DNA from: an uncultured Eubacterium sp.
Lineage (GTDB): Bacteria; Bacillota; Clostridia; Lachnospirales; Lachnospiraceae
NCBI GenBank assembly: GCA_947178105.1
Contig: CAMWXD010000001.1
Location: 1 to 64,000 of the forward strand
Direction of reading: 5' to 3'
Length of the DNA: 64,000 nt
The translations under genes were made by a program, and so were the position numbers. The notes below the pieces were generated by a model that ran no database searches, was not told the DNA's origin, and worked only from the letters and a program-made list of their open reading frames with translations. Of the stretch, positions 6,667 through 15,652 are shown in pieces. Numbering within the stretch: the stretch's first letter is position 1; every line of letters begins with the position of its first letter.

Positions 6667-9555
6667 CTACCCTGCCTCACGAAGTTTCAAAAACTGTATG
6701 TCTGATATCTGCGGTACAGAAATCTCCTGCCCATCCTGCATTACAGATATTTGTATTTGCGTATGCGGATGCAGCAGCCATTTTACACCTGCACCAAGCG
6801 GAATCATTAATTTTCCCTGGCTCATTGCACAATACATTGCGTGTCCCTCCCCATTGACATCCAGCCAGGACACACACACCATCATTCCCGGATTGTAATT
6901 TTTCTTCATCAGATTTTTTGCAAGGATACCTCCATCCTGTTCTTGCTCCTCACTCAAATGATATAAAGTATGATGATAATCCTGATCCATACCAGTAAAT
7001 TCCAAATACAGATAATCTGCCTCATCTCCATCTATTGTATTCGAAAACAGGATCTGAATACCGTTATTACCCTGCTGCAAAGTTAACTCTGTATTTTTCT
7101 CTGTGAAGATCTGATCCAAAGAATCTTTTGACAATCCCAATGCTCCTGCACATTTTCCAATGTCTATCCCCTCCCAAGATAATGATACCTCCTGATGCAT
7201 GTTTCTGACTTTATCAACATCAATATTTTCATCGTTAGGCAAAAAGCACTCCTTTTCCTCAGACCAGATATATTCTCCTGATGTAAGCAGCCAATGATAC
7301 AAATAGTAATTATAAAAAGGATTCAAATCATTTCCAATCACTGTTTTATTGTTTCTGACAATATCAATCGCTTCCTGTGTAGCTTCAAACCCCCTGACTG
7401 TTCCGGCAATTTCCATAGTCGCATCTCCTTTTACATCATTCAAGTAAAAGAAGCCAAAATTGCCTCGTTTTCCAAAATACGACTGTGCACGATCTTCCTC
7501 TGCAAACACTTGATTCGCTGACGACACAGTATCATAAACTTCTTGTGCAAGAAAACCAGTTCCCAGTTTTTCTACATTATCCTTTTGTATATATGTGTAG
7601 CCATCTGGTACAATCTCATACGCATCCAACTTAGAATCTGCCATAAAAAATCCAGTCGAATTAACAACAGTAGGTATAAAAACCGCTGTGCAAATAACAA
7701 AATATCTTATTTTTTCGATTTTCACATATCTCTCTAGCATGACAAGCAATATCACCATTCCGGCAAAAAGCGGTCCTGCGCTTCTCGCATACAAACTCCC
7801 AACATCCGAACGAACAACTGTAGATGAAAAACAGATCGTTGGCATAATCACCAGGGACGCAGCAACGAATGCAGCCTGCGGATGTACCATATATAATCTG
7901 CGCTTCCAAATACCAGCCCCTGCAATATCTAAAAACAATGCAAACATGATCCATACAAAACCTGCTGGAATCAAAAAAGAAAAAATATCATAAAGTGCAA
8001 TTCTAATTACCGGAAATTGATTCAAATAGGGAAAAAACCATTCTGGCACGATCTGGCCGAAACGGGCAATTCCATCTGCATAAATCGTCTGTCCAGCCAT
8101 CGCTTTCATGTGTCTGTATGTTCCTGCCAAGCATGGCGCACAAGCTACAGTCAAAACTATACAGACTCCACAGGACACCCAAAAACCGGTTTTTTTTGTA
8201 TCCTTCCTCAATTTTCCTGATTTTACATATGTAATCATCTGCCAGATACCAAGTGGTAAAAAAGCAACACATACCGCTACACCAAACAACGGATAATACA
8301 ATCCATGAAACAAACTGGTCAAAAACCACGCTAAAAACCACATATTCTTCTTTGCGATCAGTTTTGGCATTACCAGCAAAAGCATAACTGGCAGAATAAA
8401 TACAATTCGGTTATAATCCATCATATAAAAAAGAAGTGAAATTAAAAACCCCCAAATCCTGCTTACCTGCATCCATAAAAGCGCCACCACCAGAATCACC
8501 GCCAGTAAATAAAAAATGTTCTCTGCAATATAATAATTTCCTGCCTGCCCATTTCCAAAGAAACGAAAAATAGCCCCCTGAATCACAGAATACATACCAG
8601 AAACTGGAATATATTCTGAAAACGGCTTCTGTCCAAGTTCAAAAATCTGCGAATACCCGATAATATTCTCAAAAGGATGATGCGTATCGCTTGAAATCAC
8701 CGCACCCGTACCACCGAACCTGTTAAATGCCATAATACAGACACACGTTCCAAAACTAATCACATTCTTCAAATCCAATGCCGTTTTCCAGCCCTTTTTC
8801 AACACCCGCAAATCTTCTGCTAAAAATAACACCAGTAATACAAAAATCAGTACCTTTACCTGCATCGGAACAGGAATCACAACTATTTCATCCTGATACT
8901 TATATTTAGATGCCAGATAGACAAGCAGCACTGCTGGTACCAGCATCTGTCCTGCCAAACATCCCCGCAGCAACATTCGTTGTTTATCCTTTGACAACAC
9001 CAAAATTCCAAACATTACAACTGCCACAAGAAAAGCGGCTTCTATACTTGTAAAAGAATTTTCTCCTCCTGCAAATACATACATACGGTACAAACCATAT
9101 ACGGCATAAATACTCATATAATAAAAAACAACTCCTAACAAGACAAGCGTCTTGTCAATCAGTAAAATAAAAAACATTACAATTAACGACCCCATCAGCA
9201 CAGCGTTTATATTCGCAAACACAAAATAAGAAATCCCAGCCATAACCCCAAAAATACAAATCCATAGATTACCACATTCTATAGATTCCACTTCTGTTTC
9301 CAACACTTCACCTTCCTGGTTTTTACAGGAACAGAAATAGTATACTCCATAAGCAACAATCCCTGTAAAAGTTAAAAAAAATACAAGATTACGCTCTGCC
9401 GACTTATTGCTTGCAAAGATCGCGGTATATTCTATCACTACATCTGTGAACTTTTGTACACCGTTTCCTGTCACTGCAAGATAGGCCACTGCAAACAAAC
9501 TTCCTGCCAACAGCAGAGCCAGCAAGAAAACGATTCGTTTTTTACTCAAACTCAT
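6667..9555 (-). CDS. Large polytopic membrane protein, GT-C-like (unknown acceptor)
   Basis: 962 residues from an ATG 8 bases after AAAGGTGG; an upstream in-frame GTG overlaps that ribosome site and is less likely. About 13-15 hydrophobic segments fill the first 610 residues, and a soluble, probably external, C-terminal part of about 340 residues follows. Large external loops between membrane helices and the neighbours suggest a GT-C-type lipid-linked sugar transferase or a polymer-assembly protein, but I could not find a clean catalytic motif. It lies between the broken acyltransferase and the DUF4254 genes in the same transcription direction. Alternative: a polysaccharide polymerase (Wzy-like), although the presence of Wzm/Wzt makes that less expected. 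Confidence 0.6.
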   Translation of the reverse strand: MSLSKKRIVFLLALLLAGSLFAVAYLAVTGNGVQKFTDVVIEYTAIFASNKSAERNLVFFLTFTGIVAYGVYYFCSCKNQEGEVLETEVESIECGNLWICIFGVMAGISYFVFANINAVLMGSLIVMFFILLIDKTLVLLGVVFYYMSIYAVYGLYRMYVFAGGENSFTSIEAAFLVAVVMFGILVLSKDKQRMLLRGCLAGQMLVPAVLLVYLASKYKYQDEIVVIPVPMQVKVLIFVLLVLFLAEDLRVLKKGWKTALDLKNVISFGTCVCIMAFNRFGGTGAVISSDTHHPFENIIGYSQIFELGQKPFSEYIPVSGMYSVIQGAIFRFFGNGQAGNYYIAENIFYLLAVILVVALLWMQVSRIWGFLISLLFYMMDYNRIVFILPVMLLLVMPKLIAKKNMWFLAWFLTSLFHGLYYPLFGVAVCVAFLPLGIWQMITYVKSGKLRKDTKKTGFWVSCGVCIVLTVACAPCLAGTYRHMKAMAGQTIYADGIARFGQIVPEWFFPYLNQFPVIRIALYDIFSFLIPAGFVWIMFALFLDIAGAGIWKRRLYMVHPQAAFVAASLVIMPTICFSSTVVRSDVGSLYARSAGPLFAGMVILLVMLERYVKIEKIRYFVICTAVFIPTVVNSTGFFMADSKLDAYEIVPDGYTYIQKDNVEKLGTGFLAQEVYDTVSSANQVFAEEDRAQSYFGKRGNFGFFYLNDVKGDATMEIAGTVRGFEATQEAIDIVRNNKTVIGNDLNPFYNYYLYHWLLTSGEYIWSEEKECFLPNDENIDVDKVRNMHQEVSLSWEGIDIGKCAGALGLSKDSLDQIFTEKNTELTLQQGNNGIQILFSNTIDGDEADYLYLEFTGMDQDYHHTLYHLSEEQEQDGGILAKNLMKKNYNPGMMVCVSWLDVNGEGHAMYCAMSQGKLMIPLGAGVKWLLHPHTQIQISVMQDGQEISVPQISDIQFLKLREAG

Positions 9556-9581
9556 AAATAGTTCCACCTTTCCTAATAAAA

Positions 9582-10765
9582 TCAGCCCGTATCAAATCTG
9601 ATCATTTTTTTCAGATATCTGACCAATTCTGCATTCCAGCGTGTAAACACTGCAGATAGCGGCAAAAGAATCACAAGAGACACTGCAAAAAACAAAAAAT
9701 ACTGCCAGTTTGGATGCATGTTTAAAAACCACCTTGTTGCAGCAAGCGATTTGCTCAGATAATCCAAAACACTGATATGGAATACATAAAAAACAAAAGA
9801 ACACTTGGAAAACCACCGCACAGTACATGCAACAGCCATTTCTATTTTTCGTATGATCTTTGTGTCCGTTCCATGTTTGCGGCCTGTGGAAGCAGACAGC
9901 AGCAGCATACAGATCACAATATATGCGGACGGAAGTATACATCGATAAACAAAAAAACCGGTTTCCGTTCCTGCCGCATAGATATAGCAGTTATATAAAA
10001 TAAGCCCTGAAAAAACAGCCACTCCTATAATTTTGATTGTTTCTTTCTCATGTTCTTTTATGACTATAACACCACTGCTCACTGCCTTCGCCGTCAGCAT
10101 ACCTGCTGCCACGAGATCCAGATTCACCAGACAGTTTGTATAGATTTCCGAATACCAGTCTCTTCCTGCCTGATAAAGTGCCACACGCATAACCATACCA
10201 GAAAAAATCACGGCTATGGACAAAAATACAAATGCTTTTCCTGTTTTACACAAAAATTCAATGCCAATGTAAAGCAAAGGCATAAATACATACAACTGCA
10301 TAGCCATCGATAAATACCATAAATGACCCAGCCCGTTAATCCCACCATTGCCATTAAAAGTAAACGTCAGCATCTGAAAACTAATCACTGGATTCTGCCA
10401 AAAAAAGAACTGCCCAGAAAAAACCTCAAACAGCAGGCAATACAAGTAATAAAAAGGAGCAATCTTAAGCAGCCTTCCTATATAAAACCGAATAATTCTT
10501 TTTATCTGGACTTTTCCATCCTGTCCAGTTAGTAGATACTTTTTCTGAAAAAAACCAGTACCAATCCCATATCCTGACAAAATTAAAAAGAGCCATACCC
10601 CCCCCACGCTGGAAAATACGTGATCCAGCGCATACATCCTGTCATCTGGTCTGCTGCTGGCAAAAAGATCCTTCCATGCAGCAGAAAAACAATGATTGCC
10701 GCTGCTGCCTTAAAAATATCCACTGTCAAACCACTGTTTTTCCGCACCATAATACTGTCCACCAA
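9582..10765 (-). pseudogene. Acyltransferase family 3 (OafA-like) membrane protein, frameshifted at a G8 tract
   Basis: The N-terminal part starts at a TTG (10765) or ATG (10750) behind GGAAGG. It encodes VDIFKAAAAIIVFLLHGRIF, the usual first helix of acyltransferase 3 proteins with the catalytic-region His, then stops at 10583. The remaining 340 residues (ILSGYGIGTGFF onward, with about nine more membrane segments) are in another frame. The frames meet at eight G residues on the coding strand (10598-10605); nine or six G would join them into one protein of about 393 residues reading W-G-G-V-W-L-F. The intact protein would O-acylate the surface glycan. The tract may be phase-variable, a fixed mutation or an assembly error. 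Confidence 0.75.
10598..10605. repeat. Homopolymer G8 (coding strand) at the acyltransferase frame break
   Basis: Eight consecutive C on the plus strand. One base more would restore the acyltransferase frame. This is a candidate contingency tract for on/off switching of glycan acylation. Confidence 0.6.
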
Positions 10766-10781
10766 CTTTCCCTTCCTTCAT

Positions 10782-13700
10782 TTAATGAATACGGATACGA
10801 TCTAGGCGAATAGACAAATCACGCACATCTTCTCCGCTTCCTTCCCGCTGCGGATTAAAAGAAGACGATATTTTGATATCATACTTTTCACCCGTTTCTG
10901 TTCCCAGTTTCCATACAATCTCATGCATTCCCGAACGGATTTTCCAAGTTTTAATACATGTATTATCTTTCCATACTTCGATCGTCTCTCCTTCCATACG
11001 ATCCAAAGCATAATATTTTACCGTTACCTTTTGATGTTTTTTTGTATTCATCACAAATAAGCGCCCAGCATCAGACATCCATCCATCCGAATATAAACCG
11101 CTGCCCTTATAAAAACCGTCCTTTCCTCTTTCATAAAACTGGTACATCTGGTACTCTTCCACCGCTTTTACCTGACTGGCGCGGATCGACGCTTTTGCCA
11201 GTTCCATTTTAAGCATCTCAAATTCTTCTTCTGAAACCATTAAATATTCCCGCAAAAATTCCTCCTGTGTGATATTGCAGGCAGTCAGATAAGCGGTGAG
11301 ATAACGTTCCAACTGCTTTTGCTCATTTTTTAGACGCGCCGGGTCATAAGCAAAACTGGAATGCACCGTTTCCAGCAGAAGCTTTTTCATCGCCTGATCT
11401 CTGTAATATCCCCATACCGTTTCCGCTGCATTTGCAGAAAGCCCTTTCTGGTTTTTCTTGTACAGCTCCATATAACCGGTAATTTGCAACGGCTTCATAA
11501 CAAAGTGCAGCTTCTGTCCCGCATACGCAAAAAGTGCCGGGTAATCCTTTGGTATTGTAACTTCTGCCTGGACGGTACTTCCAACTCTGGCGCCTTTCAA
11601 TGCATCCTCTACTTCCGGCAGCAGGTTTCCGATTCCAACAGCGACATCCGTATATTTGTTGTTAAAGCAGTTTCCTACATACTCTGTAGATAATGGTTTT
11701 CCATCCATACTATATACTTCCAGTTTCATAGTAATCACATCCTTATCCCGAATCACTTTCCTGTGTCCTTCCTCTTCCTTTAAAACACATGCGCCAAGTT
11801 TTATGTATGTATCATATTCGTTGATCTTTTCCTCTGACCAGCCGGCTTTGCATAGCTGTTCATAAAATGCCTTGTTCCAATCACTGATTTTAAAATCCTG
11901 TACGCTGTCCCCGATCGTATTTTTCGCAGCCTCTTTGCTGTCTCTGTCAAGCAGAGCATCTTTGAGGTCTTTCAGTGACAAATAACTATACCGATCTTTT
12001 TTTAACAGCGGATACCATGAAATCGTCCCGCCATATGCATGGGCTGTCTGTACCGGCGCTGTATAACAATATTTATCATACAATTCCAGATATTTGCCTT
12101 CCTCTTCTTCATAATAAGGAAGGAATACCATTGCAGATTGCTGGCGTATGGTATCCGGCACATGATAAGGAATATATCGAAACGGAAGCTGTGAAAATGT
12201 TTTTGAAACTGTATCCACACAAATGTCTTTCCATCTGCTTTGATCGCTGTGGCTAATGACACGTTTTTTCTTTATTGTATCCCACTGTACTTCATAATGC
12301 CCAGTGTTGCCATCCAAATGCGTACCCAACAGATGCCGCCTTGTCAGAATCAGGTTCTGCCTAGCGTCATAATCCATTTCTTTGAGCATCTTGTTATAAG
12401 CCTTGTCTATCCAGTTGTATTGATAGTTTGTTACAAGTGCATCTCCAAAATATCCTTGTTCAAAATCCGCAAATAACATGGTATGTCCACTGCCAATAGA
12501 AACCTCCTGAAAAATACGACTGGAGAGCAGATCAATATTCCAAAATGTCTGACTGCACAGCAGTCCGCAAATCACACCTGTGATACAATAAAAAACCTTC
12601 TGTCCCAGCCATCCATCCAGCGCAGCATATAAAACATATAATGCAAGAATCACTAGCAATACCGCAAACAAAATATTATAACGGGACAATGTATAGGTAA
12701 CATATAAAACACCAAACAGCAAAAACGCTGCCATAACTGCTGCCAGCTCCAGCATCTGGTGCCACTTTACCCTGCTGCCGGAACGAAAGGCACGTAAGAG
12801 CAGCACTGTTACACCTACTACAAGTACTGCTGCCAGCAACCAGGAGAAATTCAAAATCAGAAACTGTTTCAGCTTGTACCCTATGTATGCAGGCTGAAAC
12901 CCAAAACAATTCATTCCTGTATTAGACCATCCCATCGCTGATGTCTCTTCTGATATATCTGCCGATTGCACCCAGTTAGAAAACCCGCCGAGCTTTAAGA
13001 TCTGCAACCCATACAGAACGCCTGCCGGCACTGCTGCCCAAATATCGTATTTTCGAAAACATCTTAGCACCCGCCTGAAAAAGCTTCCTTTTTCTAACAC
13101 AAAATAAAGCAGAATTTTCATCCCAAAATAACCAGCAATAATCACAACTCCTGTTTCTTTCGTCTGACTCAGCAGTACCACAGAAAAAGCCAACAGAATA
13201 TATGCCTTCTTATGTACAAAATACAGGACATAAAGAAAGAACACCACTAGCATATAATCCACATTCACATAAGAAAACGTTCCCAGAAAAAGTGGTGTCA
13301 CCGATACTGCCAGTGTCAGGAGTGCAGCGCTTTTCTTAGTTCCTTTCAGCCAGCAATCCCGCGCAAGGGAATAAACACAATAAAGCGCAAACAGTGTCAG
13401 AACTAGGTTCCATGTATAGATGCCTTTCGGATTTCCCAGAGATAAAAATTCCACGATCCCCATCATAAAAGAGAACCCTAAATTTGAATGGGTACACAAC
13501 CTAAAATTTTCAAAAAAACTCTCAAAGGAAAAGGTATAATTTTTACATGCTGTTCCAAGACTATAGTAATATTCTCCTGCGTCCCACTTTGGAATATTTT
13601 CAAACATCAAAAGCCGTAATACAGCCGATACAGCCAGTACACCAAACCATTCTTTTTCTTCAAACAATCTCGCTTTCCAACGTTTCAGGCACTTTCTCCA

Positions 13701-14516
13701 ATCTGTTACACGGAACAGCCAAACAGTGACTATTCCAGTAACAATCCACAAAACCAGGCTTGGCAGCATCACCCGCAATGTTCTTTTTGCTGTTACAAAT
13801 ACTGACAGATATGCACTCATCTGAAATGCAGATACTAATGCCAGAATCACCCAGACCTGCTGCCATGTTCTGATCGTTTTTAATGCAACCGCTGCTGCTT
13901 TCGCCGCTTCTGTGTCATACACCAGCCAGATTATTGCTAAAAGCACAACAATACAGACCATCCAGATCATCAGAATCTGAATTTTATGATAGAACTTTGC
14001 ATAATGGTAGCGCAACGCTAATCCCCCAGCCATATTTTTGCCATTATAAGCATAGGTATCATTCCCTTCTGGCGCCTGCCAGATCTGGCTGACCATACGA
14101 ACGCCCGCTAATGTCCCTCTACTCGGTCGCAGTTCCAGACTGTAGCTCCCTTCCGGTTCACAAAGCTGGCTGATTTTAAGCTTTACCGGCTTTCCTGCTT
14201 TTATCGTTTGATACGGCAAGCTGTCAGTCCATAAAACCTTATTTTTACTGTCTGAAAGTGTCGCGATCAGACATCCTTCTTTGGAAGGATCTGTCATATT
14301 TTCCAGCGTAACTTCTATCGACTTTAAGTAGATTTCTTTTGCGTGAAAATTCTGTTTTACATAAATCGAATCCGATAACTGTAGGATATCCGTCTCCTGA
14401 GAACTGTCATACTGGTCTGTATAAGATCCCTTCCACAGTTGCAGCGGATATACGGACAGCATCAGCAATATGGTAATCACGCCAAGCAGCAGACCTGGTA
14501 TTATTTTTTTCTTCAT
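10782..14516 (-). CDS. Giant GT-C-like membrane protein with trigger-factor-like FKBP region
   Basis: 1244 residues, starting at an ATG that overlaps the stop of the upstream GT2 (ATGA) with GGAG before it. Layout: one membrane segment at about 8-25; a beta-rich external domain to about 175; about 12 membrane segments to about 690, with the loop pattern of PMT/ArnT-type GT-C enzymes including a W-D-A-G-E-Y-Y-Y motif; then a soluble region of about 550 residues. Residues about 917-1018 (VGIGNLLPEVEDALKGARVG, then V-T-I-P-K-D-Y) match the FKBP-type PPIase domain of trigger factor, and 1019-1125 resemble its helical C-terminal arms. A beta-rich tail, perhaps carbohydrate-binding, ends the protein. 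The FKBP assignment is by motif recognition; the fusion is unusual. Confidence 0.7.
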   Translation of the reverse strand: MKKKIIPGLLLGVITILLMLSVYPLQLWKGSYTDQYDSSQETDILQLSDSIYVKQNFHAKEIYLKSIEVTLENMTDPSKEGCLIATLSDSKNKVLWTDSLPYQTIKAGKPVKLKISQLCEPEGSYSLELRPSRGTLAGVRMVSQIWQAPEGNDTYAYNGKNMAGGLALRYHYAKFYHKIQILMIWMVCIVVLLAIIWLVYDTEAAKAAAVALKTIRTWQQVWVILALVSAFQMSAYLSVFVTAKRTLRVMLPSLVLWIVTGIVTVWLFRVTDWRKCLKRWKARLFEEKEWFGVLAVSAVLRLLMFENIPKWDAGEYYYSLGTACKNYTFSFESFFENFRLCTHSNLGFSFMMGIVEFLSLGNPKGIYTWNLVLTLFALYCVYSLARDCWLKGTKKSAALLTLAVSVTPLFLGTFSYVNVDYMLVVFFLYVLYFVHKKAYILLAFSVVLLSQTKETGVVIIAGYFGMKILLYFVLEKGSFFRRVLRCFRKYDIWAAVPAGVLYGLQILKLGGFSNWVQSADISEETSAMGWSNTGMNCFGFQPAYIGYKLKQFLILNFSWLLAAVLVVGVTVLLLRAFRSGSRVKWHQMLELAAVMAAFLLFGVLYVTYTLSRYNILFAVLLVILALYVLYAALDGWLGQKVFYCITGVICGLLCSQTFWNIDLLSSRIFQEVSIGSGHTMLFADFEQGYFGDALVTNYQYNWIDKAYNKMLKEMDYDARQNLILTRRHLLGTHLDGNTGHYEVQWDTIKKKRVISHSDQSRWKDICVDTVSKTFSQLPFRYIPYHVPDTIRQQSAMVFLPYYEEEEGKYLELYDKYCYTAPVQTAHAYGGTISWYPLLKKDRYSYLSLKDLKDALLDRDSKEAAKNTIGDSVQDFKISDWNKAFYEQLCKAGWSEEKINEYDTYIKLGACVLKEEEGHRKVIRDKDVITMKLEVYSMDGKPLSTEYVGNCFNNKYTDVAVGIGNLLPEVEDALKGARVGSTVQAEVTIPKDYPALFAYAGQKLHFVMKPLQITGYMELYKKNQKGLSANAAETVWGYYRDQAMKKLLLETVHSSFAYDPARLKNEQKQLERYLTAYLTACNITQEEFLREYLMVSEEEFEMLKMELAKASIRASQVKAVEEYQMYQFYERGKDGFYKGSGLYSDGWMSDAGRLFVMNTKKHQKVTVKYYALDRMEGETIEVWKDNTCIKTWKIRSGMHEIVWKLGTETGEKYDIKISSSFNPQREGSGEDVRDLSIRLDRIRIH

Positions 14517-15466
14517 TTGTTTTCTCCGCTTGCCAATTCAAAATTAATCCTCTCTTCTTCGATCACCAGCGGCCTGTTCATTACCCGCGCATTGATAGAA
14601 AGAATATACTCCCCCAGAAGCCCCAGAAAAATCAACTGAATCGCACCTAAGAGAAATACTCCGATCAGAATCGGCGCTGTCCCCATAATAAAGGTATCCC
14701 AGTAGAGGAGCTTCAAAATAAAATAAATCACTGCCATAAAAAAACTGACAATGGATATCAGAAATCCCAAAAAGGTAGCGAGGCGCAGGCCGATCTTTGT
14801 ATAAGAGGTAAAACTCAGCATTGCCACATCATACAATGTATAAAAATTATTTTTTGTTCTGCCAGACCGTCTAAGCTGCTGCTCATACGTGACTTCTATT
14901 CTTTTAAATCCAAGCTCCGCAACAATACCTCTTAATAAAGGCGTCGGATCTTTCAACTGCCTAAGTACCTGTATAAAAGACTGGTCATACAGCCCAAATC
15001 CGGTAAAATGCTCGATCTGCTCAACATGCGAAAACTTCCTGATCAGCTTGTAATAACAAGTCCTGACGAACCGCATTGCCCTGTTTTCTTTGCTCGTTGT
15101 CTTTACCGCACTTACGATTTTGTATCCTGCCTCCCACTCCTGCACCAGCTTTGGAATCAGTTCCACCGGATCTTGGAAATCCGCGCACATCAGTATGGCA
15201 CAGTCTCCGGTTGTCTGCGTCAGTCCGTAATACGGTGAATTGTTCTGGCCAAAGTTTTTTGCATTGAAAATGGCTTTTATCTTTTTACAACCTGCGCACA
15301 AATTCCTGATCTGTTCTCTTGTCCCATCTTTGGAATCATTGTCAATAAATATAATTTCATAACTGTATTTTGGAAGTTTTTCCATCTGCTCAATAATTGC
15401 GGCACTTAATGCTGTTACATTCTCAGCTTCATTGTATGTTGGTATCAGAATACTGATAGTCCGCAT
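14513..15466 (-). CDS. GtrB/DPM1-like family 2 glycosyltransferase with two C-terminal membrane helices
   Basis: 317 residues from the ATG 6 bases after AGAGGGG. A longer reading frame extends upstream to 15613 but lacks a ribosome site and has no family match. The start (ISILIPTYNEAENV), the IIFIDNDSKDGT and ADFQDP motifs (DxD-type metal site) and two hydrophobic segments at about 230-255 and 265-290 are typical of undecaprenyl-phosphate sugar transferases that feed GT-C enzymes. The coupled GT-C-like protein downstream is the natural recipient of the lipid-linked sugar it makes. Which sugar is unknown. Confidence 0.85.
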   Translation of the reverse strand: MRTISILIPTYNEAENVTALSAAIIEQMEKLPKYSYEIIFIDNDSKDGTREQIRNLCAGCKKIKAIFNAKNFGQNNSPYYGLTQTTGDCAILMCADFQDPVELIPKLVQEWEAGYKIVSAVKTTSKENRAMRFVRTCYYKLIRKFSHVEQIEHFTGFGLYDQSFIQVLRQLKDPTPLLRGIVAELGFKRIEVTYEQQLRRSGRTKNNFYTLYDVAMLSFTSYTKIGLRLATFLGFLISIVSFFMAVIYFILKLLYWDTFIMGTAPILIGVFLLGAIQLIFLGLLGEYILSINARVMNRPLVIEEERINFELASGENK

Positions 15467-15652
15467 AAGCATCCCCTCTTTCGTCCTCCTCTTCGATCTC
15501 ATCAAATCCTGATGGATTTCCTCTTTCGAATTGTTTTTCTTTGTGAGCTCTGTCAACGTAGGTTCTGGACAGGCTGTATTAGCAAGAATATGATAAGGCG
15601 CAAGCTCAATCAAAAGCGCATCGGCCGCTCCGTTTTGAAACTTAGCCCATCC

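Noticed and set aside
10583-10765. A separate 60-residue gene upstream of the acyltransferase
   Set aside because: Its sequence is the missing first helix of the acyltransferase, so it is treated as the 5' part of the frameshifted gene.
15467-15613. N-terminal extension of the GtrB-like transferase to an upstream ATG
   Set aside because: The extension has no ribosome site and precedes the family's universal start ISILIPTYNE; AGAGGGG marks the later ATG.
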